Shown: piece after piece, positions 18,232-28,125 of the stretch
How the letters are laid out: the number at the start of each line of letters is the position of its first letter
Position numbering within the stretch: position 1 is the first letter of the stretch
The notes under the pieces: generated by a model
Told to the model about the DNA's origin: nothing
The model's database searches: none
What the model saw: the letters and a program-made list of their open reading frames with translations, nothing else
Source: Nitrosomonas halophila
GTDB lineage: Bacteria > Pseudomonadota > Gammaproteobacteria > Burkholderiales > Nitrosomonadaceae
Assembly (NCBI RefSeq): GCF_900107165.1
Contig: NZ_FNOY01000023.1
Span: forward strand, 1 to 39,550
Direction: 5' to 3'
DNA length: 39,550 nt
Made by a program: the position numbers and the translations under genes

Positions 18232-19050
18232 ATGCCGGTTAATCGATCACATAAACATCAGCCCCGGCGCAGGCGTGAGCCGGTGGCCACATCTGCCCAA
18301 TCCAGCCTCACGGCACCGATGGCGGCTTGTCGGCTGCAAAAACTGCTGGCCCAAAGCGGATTGGGATCAAGGCGCGAAATGGAGGCAATCATCGCTGCCG
18401 GCAGAGCCACTATCAATGGTGTCACCGCACAGCTGGGCGACCGGGTCGGGCTCGATGATTTGGTGCGGGTTGACGGCAAAATCATCCGCATCAGAATGGG
18501 CGAGCGCTTGCCGCGCGTCATTATTTATCACAAGCCGGAGGGTGAAATTGTCAGTTGGCAGGATCCTCAGGGAAGACCCTCGGTCTTCGATAAATTGCCT
18601 CGTATGAAGTCTTCGCGCTGGATTTCCATCGGCAGGCTGGATTTTAATACCAGCGGCTTATTGATTTTCACGACCGATGGCGCGCTTGCCAATCGCCTGA
18701 TGCATCCACGTTTCCAAATGGAGCGGGAATACGCAGTACGCATCGTCGGACAACTGAATGCAGAGCAAGTCACGCAGCTGACTACGGGGATCGAGCTGGA
18801 GGATGGCCTGGCGAAATTCGAGCGACTGTTTGATGAGGGAGGGCTGGGCACCAATCATTGGTATCGCGTCACGCTCAAAGAGGGCAGAAACAGGGAGGTG
18901 CGCCGGATGTTTGAAGCGCTGGGCTTGACCGTCAGCCGCTTGATACGTGTCAGGTTTGGCCCCATCCAGCTACCTCCGCGACTCAAACGCGGCCAGTGGT
19001 TGGAGTTGACGGATGCCGAGATCAAGCATTTGCTTGAGTTGGTGCAATAG
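18232..19050 (+). CDS. rluB: 23S rRNA pseudouridine synthase B
   Basis: RluB isomerises U2605 of 23S rRNA to pseudouridine in E. coli. The 272-residue protein has a basic tail at 1-30, an S4 RNA-binding domain (RLQKLLAQSGLGSRREMEA) and the RsuA/RluB catalytic domain. The catalytic aspartate is D137 in GRLDFNTSGLL. KEGRNREVRRMFEALG and RVRFGPI are the other family blocks. RluB fits better than RluE or RluF by the segment order, but substrate choice is inferred. No strong ribosome binding site precedes the ATG. Confidence 0.88.
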   Translation: MPVNRSHKHQPRRRREPVATSAQSSLTAPMAACRLQKLLAQSGLGSRREMEAIIAAGRATINGVTAQLGDRVGLDDLVRVDGKIIRIRMGERLPRVIIYHKPEGEIVSWQDPQGRPSVFDKLPRMKSSRWISIGRLDFNTSGLLIFTTDGALANRLMHPRFQMEREYAVRIVGQLNAEQVTQLTTGIELEDGLAKFERLFDEGGLGTNHWYRVTLKEGRNREVRRMFEALGLTVSRLIRVRFGPIQLPPRLKRGQWLELTDAEIKHLLELVQ

Positions 19051-19080
19051 CCACTGTGGCGCTTCGCCCTGGCCGGAAAG

Positions 19081-19095
19081 CCCCGCTTGGCGGGG
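19081..19095. terminator. Stem-loop between convergent rluB and prmB
   Basis: CCCCGC and GCGGGG form a perfect 6-bp stem with a TTG loop, 30 bp after the rluB stop and 36 bp before the end of the converging prmB. The T-run expected of an intrinsic terminator is missing on both strands. It may work as a weak bidirectional terminator. Confidence 0.4.
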
Positions 19096-19131
19096 ACGAA
19101 TAGTGTTGATCCACATGCGTGCGCAATGCCT

Positions 19132-20058
19132 TCAAGCAGGTAGCTCTGCGCGCTTGACCATCAGGACAAACTGATCCCCTCCGCTGGTTTCCAGCCAAGT
19201 GCAGGGCAGCCGTGGGAACGCTTGCTCCAGCACCTCTCGGTTGTGACCAATTTCCATAATCAGCAAGCCATTTTCAGTCAAGTGTCTGCCGGCTTCGTCA
19301 AAAATTCTGCGGATGATGTCCAGTCCATCCTGGCCGCCAGCCAGGGCGATTTCAGGTTCATGGCGGTATTCCTCGGGGAGTGTGGCCATGGATGCCGCGT
19401 TGACATAAGGCGGGTTGCTGATTATGAGGTCGTAGCGCTTTCCCGCCAGTTCGCTGAACAGGTCGGAGTGAATGAGACGGATTCTGTCGGACAGGTCATA
19501 GTTGGTGACGTTTTTCTGCGCAACTTCCAGGGCATCCTTGGATAGATCGACGGCATCGATCTGGGCATTTTCAAAAGCATGCGCCAGCACAATCGCCAGG
19601 CAGCCAGAACCGGTGCAAAGATCAAGTGCGGCCTCCACCGTGTCGGGATCCATTATCCAGGGCGACAGCCGGGTCTCCAGCAATTCAGCGATGAACGAGC
19701 GCGGTATAATGACGCGTTCATCAACATAAAAATTGAAATTTCCCAGCCAGGCCTCATGCGTTAAGTAAGCCGCCGGAATTTTTTCCTCGACCCGCCGTTC
19801 AAGGATGCGCGTGATTTGAGCGCGTTCGTGGCGAGTCAGATTGGCATCCAGAAACATATTCAGCTGGTCGGGGGCCAGCTGCAGGCTGTGCAGGATCAGA
19901 TGGGCGGCTTCGTCGTAGGCGGTCGGCAGGCCGTGTCCCAGAAAAAGATCGGTCTGGTTGAAATAGCTGATGGCAAAGCGCAACATGTCGCGCAAGCTGC
20001 GTAGCTCCTCCCTGGCTTGGTGGAGAGTTGTGTGATGCGATGGTTTGGTGAAAGTCAT
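19132..20058 (-). CDS. prmB: Ribosomal protein L3 N5-glutamine methyltransferase
   Basis: PrmB methylates a glutamine of ribosomal protein L3 using S-adenosylmethionine. The 308-residue length matches the family. The SAM-binding motif DLCTGSGCLA is at 146-155, and the glutamine-methyltransferase signature NPPY is at 215-218. The N-terminal helical domain (LRDMLRFAISYFNQTDLFLGHG) distinguishes PrmB from the release-factor enzyme PrmC. It is divergent from tadA, with 59 bp between the starts, and stands alone on its strand. Confidence 0.94.
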   Translation of the reverse strand: MTFTKPSHHTTLHQAREELRSLRDMLRFAISYFNQTDLFLGHGLPTAYDEAAHLILHSLQLAPDQLNMFLDANLTRHERAQITRILERRVEEKIPAAYLTHEAWLGNFNFYVDERVIIPRSFIAELLETRLSPWIMDPDTVEAALDLCTGSGCLAIVLAHAFENAQIDAVDLSKDALEVAQKNVTNYDLSDRIRLIHSDLFSELAGKRYDLIISNPPYVNAASMATLPEEYRHEPEIALAGGQDGLDIIRRIFDEAGRHLTENGLLIMEIGHNREVLEQAFPRLPCTWLETSGGDQFVLMVKRAELPA

Positions 20059-20093
20059 AATTCTGGATGGCTACTATGGATAAGGCAATTTAG

Positions 20094-21085
<992 letters not shown>

Positions 21086-21214
21086 TCGATATTATCCCAT
21101 CGCACGGTTGGCCTATTTTGAATAGAGACAGCACCATGATGGTGCGGCAGGGCCCGGTGTTGTAGTGGTGAGCAGATAGATACCAGAAGATCGATATTGT
21201 GAGGAGCAAAGGCG

Positions 21215-22825
21215 ATGAAAGCGTTGCATGGGAAGGCGTTGCTGGATGATCCGGCACAAAATAAATCCACTGCATTCACGCGCGAGGAGCGCATGCGTTA
21301 CGGACTGCAGGGCTTGCTGCCGTATAGCGTAGCGGATATCAAAAATCAACAGCAACGTGTATTGGGTAACTTGCGGGGAAAGCGCAGCGATATAGAAAAA
21401 TATATATTTCTGAACAGTCTGCTCGAGCGCAATCAGCGTTTGTTTTACCGGACACTGATCGATTACATCGAAGAGATCATGCCGCTTGTATATACGCCCA
21501 CGGTCGGAGAGGCATGCAGTGAGTTTGCCCATATTTTCAGAAAGCCTCAGGGGTTGTATATCACCCCTGAGGATAGAGGTCGGGTCGCATCCTTGCTCGC
21601 AAACTGGCCCGAAACCGATGTGCGTATCATCGTGGTGACCGATGGGGAGCGCATTCTGGGGCTGGGCGATCTGGGCGCGAACGGCATGGGCATTCCGATT
21701 GGAAAAATCGCCTTGTATGTTGCCTGCGCCGGGATTCATCCTGCCCATTGTATGCCGGTGATGCTGGATGTCGGTACCAATAATCAAGAACTGAGGAATG
21801 ATCCGCTTTATCTTGGTTATCCTCATGCCCGCCTGGCCGGGCAGGATTATTTGTCGCTGGTCGATGAATTTGTGCAGGCGGTCCGGCATAAATTCCCGGA
21901 CGCATTGATCCAGTTCGAGGATTTCAGTAGTGAACATGCTTTTGTCTTGCTGGATCGCTACCACAAGCAGGTGCGTTGCTTCAATGATGATATCCAGGGT
22001 ACGGCCGCGGTTACGCTGGCAGGTGTCCACGCTTCCTGCAGAATCACGCACAAGCAGTTCGCCGATCTGAAAATCATGTTGCTGGGGACCGGTTCTGCTG
22101 CAACCGGCATCGCCAGGCTGATGCTGTCGGCATTTCAGACGGCCGGCCTCAGTGAAGCGGTGGCACGGGCCAGAATTGCTTTTGTCGATAGGGAGGGGCT
22201 GGTGGTCACCGCCCGCGCCAAACATAAAGCACATATACAACCCTTCATCCAGGAGCAGGCGCCCGCCAGTTTTCTCGAAGCGATTGAGCGTCTGCAGCCG
22301 GATGTCTTGATTGGTGCCACGGGAGCGGCAGGGGCGTTCAGCGAGGCGGTCATCCATCAAATGGCGCAATACCAGGAACGCCCAGTCATTATTGCGCTTT
22401 CCAATCCAACCTCGCATACGGAGTGCACGGCGGAACAGGCTTGCCGCTGGAGCGACGGACGGGCCGTTTTCGCCAGCGGCAGTCCGTTCCCAGCCGTGAC
22501 GATGGGAGAAAAAATTTTTCATCCCGCGCAAGGCAATAATGCCTATATTTTTCCAGGCATCGGACTGGGTATGCTGGCCTGCCGCGCAACCCTCGTGACC
22601 GAGCGCATGTTTCTCGCCGCAGCTGAGGTGTTGGCAGCGATGGTATCGCCCGAAGAGATCGAGCGGGGGGCGATTTATCCAACACTTCCCCGGGTGAGGG
22701 AGGTCTCACAGGCCATTGCGATCGCGGTCTGTCACGTCGCGCAGCAAGAAGGGCTGGCAACAGCCAATTTGCCTGATGATCTGGAAGCATATGTGCGTAC
22801 TCTGATGTACGAGCCCGACTATTGA
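21215..22825 (+). CDS. maeA: NAD-dependent malic enzyme
   Basis: Oxidatively decarboxylates malate to pyruvate in the cytoplasm. The 536-residue protein is of the large malic-enzyme type. Visible blocks include MPLVYTPTVGEAC near 90, VVTDGERILGLGDLGANGMG, QFEDFSSEHAF, CFNDDIQGTAAVTLAG and the dinucleotide-binding LGTGSAATGIARLM. ALSNPTSHTECTAEQA and FASGSPFPAV follow near the C-terminus. AGGAG lies about 10 bp before the ATG. The cofactor (NAD versus NADP) is inferred from the family only. It converges with serB, with 49 bp between the stops. Confidence 0.93.
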   Translation: MKALHGKALLDDPAQNKSTAFTREERMRYGLQGLLPYSVADIKNQQQRVLGNLRGKRSDIEKYIFLNSLLERNQRLFYRTLIDYIEEIMPLVYTPTVGEACSEFAHIFRKPQGLYITPEDRGRVASLLANWPETDVRIIVVTDGERILGLGDLGANGMGIPIGKIALYVACAGIHPAHCMPVMLDVGTNNQELRNDPLYLGYPHARLAGQDYLSLVDEFVQAVRHKFPDALIQFEDFSSEHAFVLLDRYHKQVRCFNDDIQGTAAVTLAGVHASCRITHKQFADLKIMLLGTGSAATGIARLMLSAFQTAGLSEAVARARIAFVDREGLVVTARAKHKAHIQPFIQEQAPASFLEAIERLQPDVLIGATGAAGAFSEAVIHQMAQYQERPVIIALSNPTSHTECTAEQACRWSDGRAVFASGSPFPAVTMGEKIFHPAQGNNAYIFPGIGLGMLACRATLVTERMFLAAAEVLAAMVSPEEIERGAIYPTLPRVREVSQAIAIAVCHVAQQEGLATANLPDDLEAYVRTLMYEPDY

Positions 22826-22874
22826 GCCTGGGGTTTTTTAAGCTTGACTCAAGCGGTACTGATACCCGCCAGGA

Positions 22875-23705
22875 TTATTCAAACAAATGAATGATGCCAT
22901 CCAGGCCAACATGATTGATCGAAAAAGTGGCTTTTTCCTGCAAGATCGGTTTGGCCCGGAAAGCGATGCCGACACCCGCTTCTTCCAGCATTTTCAGGTC
23001 ATTGGCACCGTCCCCGATAGCGATAACCTGTGCTTTCTCGAGGCCGAGCGAGTTACGTACTTGTTTTAATACTTCTCCCTTGCCTGATGCGCCGATGATG
23101 CTGCCGAGCACTTTGCCAGTCAGTTTACCGTTCTGGATATCGAGCGTGTTGGCGAAAGCATAATCCAGTCCGAGCCGGGTTTTAATCCGATCGGTAAAAA
23201 AGGTAAATCCACCTGATATCACCATGGTCTTGATGCCGACAGCTTGCATTTTCTGCAACATTTTTTCGGCCCCCGGGCTCAGGCGCAAGCGCTCGTCATA
23301 AACCTGTTGCAGCGCTTCTTGCGCCAGCCCTGCGAGCAGGGCTGTGCGGCGGGTAAGGCTTTCGGCAAAATTGATTTCTCCTCGCATGGTGCTCAAGGTG
23401 ATTTCTGAAACCTGCGGTTTGACATTGTGCATGGCTGCGATTTCATCGATGGACTCGATGGCCAGCAGTGTCGAATCCATATCCATTGCAACCAGGCCAA
23501 AATCTGTCAGTTTTTTGCCAGGTTGCACAAAGGCGTAATCCAGATCCGCTTCATTGCAATATTGCGGGATATCGGGATGCGGTTGTGCTTCAAGCAGTCT
23601 GAAGGCTTCTCCGGTAATGCGCTCTATCTGACTGACCTGGGCGAGTTTGGCCACAGCCCGTAAATCACTGTTCTGGATATCCAGTCCTTGAATGATAAGA
23701 TTCAT
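22875..23705 (-). CDS. serB: Phosphoserine phosphatase
   Basis: SerB removes phosphate from L-phosphoserine in the last step of serine synthesis. From the internal ATG at 23705 the protein has 276 residues, as expected for proteobacterial SerB. It starts NLIIQGLDIQN, a typical beta-strand opening of the regulatory half. The haloacid-dehalogenase motifs are DMDSTLLAIESIDEIA, VISGGFTFF and GDGANDLKMLEEAGVGIAF. The same frame is open upstream through a MITE relic into the HDOD-GGDEF gene, so an 815-residue conceptual fusion exists. The match of this ATG to the normal SerB start argues that serB is translated alone. No strong ribosome binding site precedes it. Confidence 0.93.
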   Translation of the reverse strand: MNLIIQGLDIQNSDLRAVAKLAQVSQIERITGEAFRLLEAQPHPDIPQYCNEADLDYAFVQPGKKLTDFGLVAMDMDSTLLAIESIDEIAAMHNVKPQVSEITLSTMRGEINFAESLTRRTALLAGLAQEALQQVYDERLRLSPGAEKMLQKMQAVGIKTMVISGGFTFFTDRIKTRLGLDYAFANTLDIQNGKLTGKVLGSIIGASGKGEVLKQVRNSLGLEKAQVIAIGDGANDLKMLEEAGVGIAFRAKPILQEKATFSINHVGLDGIIHLFE

Positions 23706-23788
23706 TAAATTTATTCTGCTTGATAGTGAGTTAATAATAGATTGGCCACTTCCGCCGGCGGAAGAATAATCGATATGCCGGGCAAATG

Positions 23789-23818
23789 CCAGGAGACTGT
23801 CCAAGAATAGCCTCCTAG
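23789..23818. mobile_element. MITE relic: fused ends, interior deleted
   Basis: CCAGGAGACTGTCCAAGAAT plus AG matches the first 22 bp of the MITE left end with three changes. It is followed directly by CCTCCTAG, the last 8 bp of the right end. The remaining roughly 136 bp are missing. It sits between serB and the HDOD-GGDEF gene, and its CTAG supplies the TAG stop of the latter in the -1 frame. Confidence 0.75.
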
Positions 23819-25289
23819 GTTTTAGCGTGTGTAACCAGCGAGGGGTTCCACTCCATGATCTGGTTGCGGCCGCCATGCTTGGCTGCGTAGAGTGCGCAAT
23901 CAGCAGCCTCCACATATCCCGGTGAGCGGAAAAAGTGGGCGTCTGGCCCATATTGACGGCCAAGCCAATCGAAGCGGTGATATGGATTATACAGCCCGAG
24001 TCAAGTTCGTAAGCAATGGCTGCGATATTGGCTTTTATCCTTTCCAGGATAGCATGGGCCGCTATGCGATGGGTACCGGGCAGAATCAAGGCGAATTCCT
24101 CGCCGCCATAGCGGCAGAGAATATCTGTTTGACGAATTTGACTGGCAATGGATTTGACAACAGCGACCAGCACGCCGTCGCCGGTGATGTGTCCATGGGT
24201 GTCATTGACAAGCTTGAATTTATCAATGTCGATCATGGCCAGTGCCAGTGGTGAATCGTTTTGATTCGAGTGCAGAAATTCATGCTGGAAGGTGTCGTTG
24301 AAATAGGCCCGGTTGTGCGCGCCGGTCAGTCCGTCATGCTGGACTCTGTCTTCCAGTTCGCGCACCTTGATCAAGGTGCGCATGGTGAGCAGTTCCCTGG
24401 CCGCTTCGATTATGCCATTCAATTGCGCCGGACTGATGATCGAGATTTCGAACAGTTCCTCAACATGATGCAATTCATCTTTCATGTCCTCCAAAACTGT
24501 CATCAGGGCGTGGCCATCGAGACCCAGGTAGGCTTTGGCTGCCTGGATGGCCGTGTCGATATGCTTTTGCTCGCCGGGTGCCAAAAAATAATCGGCTACA
24601 CAGCCGGATGCGGCGATACATTCGTTGATGCCTGGTTGCGCAAGGTTTGATTGATCGTGGCTGTTCGCACATGCTTCGGCTATATATGCCGGCAATTTCC
24701 AGCGGCCCAGCAAGGCGGCACCCAGTTCATTGTGCCCAAGGCCGAAAGCTTCTTTTTCAGCTTTGTAAAGCGCATCATGATCCGGAGAAGAGGAAAAGAT
24801 TTGCGGGTAAGTTTCGGGCAGAATGGCATAAAACGCGAGGATGCCGATATCTTGCAACAATCCGGCTAGGAACAAATCATCCAGCAGGTTGTTCATCTGA
24901 ATGCGTTTGCCAAGCGTGCGGCTAGCCAGTGCCGATGTGATCGAGCGTCGCCAGAAGCTGCTGCTGTTGGCGGGATTCAGATGGTTCCTGGTATGTTGCA
25001 ACAGCGATTCCATGAGCGAAAAAGATAATGCGATCGTCATGACACCGTGCATGCCCAGCATGCTTACTGCCTGGCTGATGTTGCTGACTTGGTGCCTGGA
25101 TTTGTACAGAGGGGAATTGGCCGTTTTGACAATTTTGGCGGCGAGCGCGGGATCGAGTGAGATATAATGATTAAGTTGGGTAAGATTGGTATCAGCTTTG
25201 CCTGCCAAATCGATGATTTTAAGCGCAACCGAAGGAAGGCTCGGCAGATTGGAGCAGAACTGCAATTGTTCAAGCAAAATTTCCTTCAT
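23815..25289 (-). CDS. HDOD-GGDEF signalling protein with an apparent one-base frameshift near its end
   Basis: An N-terminal HDOD domain (about 1-270, e.g. LPSLPSVALKIIDLAGKA, LGMHGVMTIALS, LFLAGLLQDIGILAFYAILP) precedes a GGDEF domain, with GGEEF at 395-399 and an RxxD site five residues before it. The expected GGDEF ending, PGYVEAADCALYAAKHGGRN, is encoded in the -1 frame starting just after a run of five T on the coding strand (plus-strand A5 at 23930-23934). A sixth T, or a -1 slip, restores a protein of about 490 residues that stops at TAG 23815-23817. Without it the frame runs into serB. ATG at 25289 has AAGGA upstream and is preferred over the codon at 25322. Sequencing error, real mutation or slippage cannot be told apart here. 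Confidence 0.85.
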
Positions 25290-25506
25290 ACTATCCTTCG
25301 GTTGGCGACTTAAACAGAGCATCTGTCGATTTTTCTGATTTTCCCTGAATAATGATGATTATATCCGATGTGGCCAAGCCAAGATCCAGAAAAAGGAATG
25401 GAAAAACAGGGTTGTTTGACAGGAGTTCAAGGTATGTTTTCCGCAAATAATTGGCCACTCGGCTTTCTTGGACTTGCTGTGAGCAGCGCAGCGCTAATCC
25501 GACTCG

Positions 25507-25525
25507 CTATCTATCTATCTATCTA
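25507..25525 (+). repeat. CTAT tetranucleotide microsatellite in the pepA leader
   Basis: Four and three-quarter perfect copies of CTAT lie 36 bp before the pepA start codon, between it and any upstream promoter. The 271-bp region between the divergent HDOD-GGDEF and pepA starts shows no gene. A TTGACA at 25416-25421 has no matching -10 box at normal spacing. Confidence 0.8.
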
Positions 25526-25560
25526 AATTGATAATTCCTACATACAAACAGGAGTGAAAC

Positions 25561-27054
25561 GTGGACTTTGCAATCAAATCCGGCAGCCCGGATAAGTATC
25601 GGGGTGACTGTGTCGTGGTGGGCGTATTCGAATCCGGAAAATTGAGTGAAGCAGCCAGGCAATTGGATGATGCCTGTAAGGGTTACCTGGGTAAAGTGAC
25701 CGGACAGGGGGATATGGATGGCAAGGCAAACACGACTTTGTTGTTGCATGGCGTGCCGAATATCGCCAGTAAACGCGTGTTGCTGGTAGGGATGGGAAAG
25801 GAAAAAACATACGGAGAAAAAGCATTCCTCGGGGCCGTGCGGGCAGGATTCAAAACGCTGCACCAAACTGGTGCCAAAGACGCGGCTATTTACCTGTTAG
25901 ATGTGCCCGTCAGGCAACGGGATTTTGCCTGGGGTGTATTTCAGACTGTTGTGCTGGCAGAAGAGAGCATTTATCGCTTTGATCGCCTGAAAAGCAAACC
26001 CGAGAAACATTTGCCATCATTGGCCAAAGTGGTGATCGCCGTCAACGACAAATCCTCGCAGACGGCAGCCGAAGCAGCATTGCGGCAAGGCGTGGCCACC
26101 GCTCAGGGCATGAAGGTAACCAAAGACCTGGGCAATCTTGCGCCTAACATTTGCACGCCAGCCTATCTGGCCGAGCAGGCCAAGGATCTGGCCAAGGCAT
26201 TCAAGCTGAAATTATCCGTGCTGGAAGAGAAAGACATGGAGAAACTGGGCATGGGTGCATTGTTGGCGGTGGCGCGAGGGAGCCGTCAACCGGCCAAGTT
26301 GATCGTATTGGAATACCGTGGCCAGCTGAAAATGGAAAAACCGATCGTGCTGGTCGGCAAGGGGGTGACTTTCGATACCGGTGGCATTTCGCTTAAACCG
26401 GCAGCCGAGATGGACGAGATGAAATACGACATGAGCGGCGCAGCGAGTGTTTTGGGTACATTGACAGCGGTTGCGGAAATGCAGCTGCCTATCAATGTCG
26501 TCGGCATCATACCCGCCACTGAAAATATGCCTGGCGGCAATGCAACCAAACCAGGTGATGTGGTAACCAGTCTTTCCGGGCAAACCATCGAAATCCTGAA
26601 TACCGATGCGGAAGGCCGTCTGATCCTGTGCGATGCGCTGACTTACGCCGAACGCTATAAACCGGAGGCCGTGATCGATATCGCGACCCTGACCGGCGCT
26701 TGCGTAGTTGCGCTGGGGCATGTTGTAACCGGCTTGATGGGCAATAATGAACAGCTTGCGCAGGATTTGCTCCAGGCGGGTGAACAGGTGTCGGACCGTG
26801 CCTGGCAGCTGCCGTTGTGGGAGGAGTATCAGGATCTGCTCAAAAGCAATTTCGCCGATATGGCCAATATCGGTGGCCGCTGGGGGGGGGCGATTACGGC
26901 GGCATGTTTCCTCTCCCGTTTTACCGAGAAGTTCCAGTGGGTGCACTTGGACATTGCCGGGACAGCCTGGAAATCTGGTCAGGATAAGGGGTCTACCGGA
27001 CGCCCTGTGCCATTATTGACACAGTTCCTGGTTGCCCGCGCCCAGCAGAAATAA
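25561..27054 (+). CDS. pepA: Leucyl aminopeptidase (cytosol aminopeptidase)
   Basis: A two-metal M17 exopeptidase of 497 residues; PepA also binds DNA in E. coli as a Xer recombination and carAB accessory factor. Metal-binding and catalytic blocks are VGKGVTFDTGGISLKP from 265, KYDMSGAASVLG, and the family signature NTDAEGRL at 347-354. The start is GTG at 25561 with AGGAG 6 bp upstream; no ATG is near. A run of nine G (26882-26890) falls in the conserved GRWGGAITAA segment and is in frame. holC follows after 17 bp, the usual pepA-holC-valS order. Confidence 0.97.
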   Translation: MDFAIKSGSPDKYRGDCVVVGVFESGKLSEAARQLDDACKGYLGKVTGQGDMDGKANTTLLLHGVPNIASKRVLLVGMGKEKTYGEKAFLGAVRAGFKTLHQTGAKDAAIYLLDVPVRQRDFAWGVFQTVVLAEESIYRFDRLKSKPEKHLPSLAKVVIAVNDKSSQTAAEAALRQGVATAQGMKVTKDLGNLAPNICTPAYLAEQAKDLAKAFKLKLSVLEEKDMEKLGMGALLAVARGSRQPAKLIVLEYRGQLKMEKPIVLVGKGVTFDTGGISLKPAAEMDEMKYDMSGAASVLGTLTAVAEMQLPINVVGIIPATENMPGGNATKPGDVVTSLSGQTIEILNTDAEGRLILCDALTYAERYKPEAVIDIATLTGACVVALGHVVTGLMGNNEQLAQDLLQAGEQVSDRAWQLPLWEEYQDLLKSNFADMANIGGRWGGAITAACFLSRFTEKFQWVHLDIAGTAWKSGQDKGSTGRPVPLLTQFLVARAQQK

Positions 27055-27071
27055 CCTGGTCCGAATGACTG

Positions 27072-27500
27072 GTGAAACAAATCGATTTCTATACGGGCGC
27101 GCCCGATAGATTGCTGATTGCATGCCGCCTCTGCGCAAAAGCGGTGCAACAAGGGTTGAGAACGCTCGTTCTGGTTTCGGATGCTTCGCTGGCCGATCAG
27201 TTCGATAAATTGCTCTGGACCTTTTCGCCGACCAGCTTCGTGCCGCATTGCAGGGCAGGCGATCAGTTGGCCGCTATGACGCCAGTCATTTTGAGTGATT
27301 ATCGCACCCTCGTGGCTGAAGGAAGTGGATTTGACGTGCTGGTCAACCTCGATGAAGCAGTGCCACCGGCCTGCGAGCAATTCTCGCGAATTGTCGAGAT
27401 CGTCGATGAGGCGAGCGATAAAAAAATCGCACGCCAGCGTTACCGGTTCTATCAAGAGCAAGGGCATGCTGTGCGGCATCACCGGCTTGACCTGAGCTAG
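27072..27500 (+). CDS. holC: DNA polymerase III chi subunit
   Basis: HolC joins the clamp loader to single-stranded DNA-binding protein. The 142-residue protein starts with GTG and reads KQIDFYTGAPDRLLIACRLC, a standard HolC opening. LLWTFSPTSFVPHC and DVLVNLDEAVPP are further family blocks, and the end FYQEQGHAVRHHRLDL is normal. It lies 17 bp after pepA. The 154 bp after it hold no recognisable gene. Confidence 0.93.
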   Translation: MKQIDFYTGAPDRLLIACRLCAKAVQQGLRTLVLVSDASLADQFDKLLWTFSPTSFVPHCRAGDQLAAMTPVILSDYRTLVAEGSGFDVLVNLDEAVPPACEQFSRIVEIVDEASDKKIARQRYRFYQEQGHAVRHHRLDLS

Positions 27501-27654
27501 ACGATAATGCTTCAGGCGGCAGGCTGTGTTTGCCGAGAGCACATGCTGGCGGGCCAATATGATTTGTGGCGTCAAAGTAAGTTAATGGCGTGAATTTTGG
27601 ACAATGTTGTTTGACTGCCATATGCCCAGCCCAAGATGCTGGAGTTGATTATTC

Positions 27655-28053
27655 ATGACAGATACCCAGCCCGACAAATCTCTGGAAGTGGAAGACGAGA
27701 TTCTGTTGGATAAACTTGATTCGATGTTGCGCAGACATCGGCGCGAGTCATCCTCGTTGATGCGCGCCGTGGAACCGGCTGCATCCGGACATGCCGATGC
27801 TGTCGCTATTTTGTCCGACCCGTCTGACCCCTCCCAGGCTATCGACGGCTTTGCATCGGACACTGGCCAGGTGCCTGTTTTGACAGATCGGGTCACTTTG
27901 TCCATTAATGCCTGGCCGGCGCAGTCCGAAATTTCCGAGCTGCTCTGTTTCGCGTTCGATGCTGCCATCAGGGAAGCGCAAATCCACCTCGATCCCGCCG
28001 AGCGGCTAACTTTGCTGCAGGCGCTGGCAAAACGGCTGCCCAAGAATTTTTAA
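27655..28053 (+). CDS. Small acidic protein of unknown function between holC and valS
   Basis: A 132-residue frame that I do not recognise. The N-terminal half is hydrophilic (LEVEDEILLDKLDSMLRRHR) and followed by a Pro/Ser/Asp-rich linker. The last 45 residues look like a helical domain (SEISELLCFAFDAAIREAQI, ERLTLLQALAKRLPKNF). No signal peptide or membrane segment is seen. It sits in the holC-valS interval on the same strand, and codon use looks like its neighbours, which supports it as a real gene. It starts with ATG at 27655 without a strong ribosome binding site. Confidence 0.65.
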   Translation: MTDTQPDKSLEVEDEILLDKLDSMLRRHRRESSSLMRAVEPAASGHADAVAILSDPSDPSQAIDGFASDTGQVPVLTDRVTLSINAWPAQSEISELLCFAFDAAIREAQIHLDPAERLTLLQALAKRLPKNF

Positions 28054-28077
28054 GCCGTAAACTTTTTTCTCATTCGC

Positions 28078-28083
28078 TATAAT
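28078..28083 (+). promoter_or_regulatory. Consensus -10 box upstream of valS
   Basis: A perfect TATAAT lies 42 bp before the valS ATG. No good -35 hexamer is seen at 16-18 bp, only an AT-rich stretch. It suggests that valS has its own promoter besides read-through from pepA-holC. Confidence 0.45.
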
Positions 28084-28125
28084 GGCCGGTTTTACCCCCG
28101 CGGTCCATTTACTTGCCTGACTACC

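Noticed and set aside
21113..22531. A 472-residue frame antisense to maeA
   Set aside because: It overlaps the whole of a clear malic enzyme gene and shows no recognisable domain.
22826..22874. Intrinsic terminator between maeA and serB
   Set aside because: GCTTG/CAAGC can form a 5-bp hairpin, but the T-run precedes it on the plus strand and would be A on the minus strand, so neither orientation fits.
22875..25322. A genuine single 815-residue HDOD-GGDEF-SerB enzyme
   Set aside because: The GGDEF domain's normal ending lies in the -1 frame, and the SerB part starts at a standard SerB methionine. The join is best explained by a one-base frameshift and a MITE relic.
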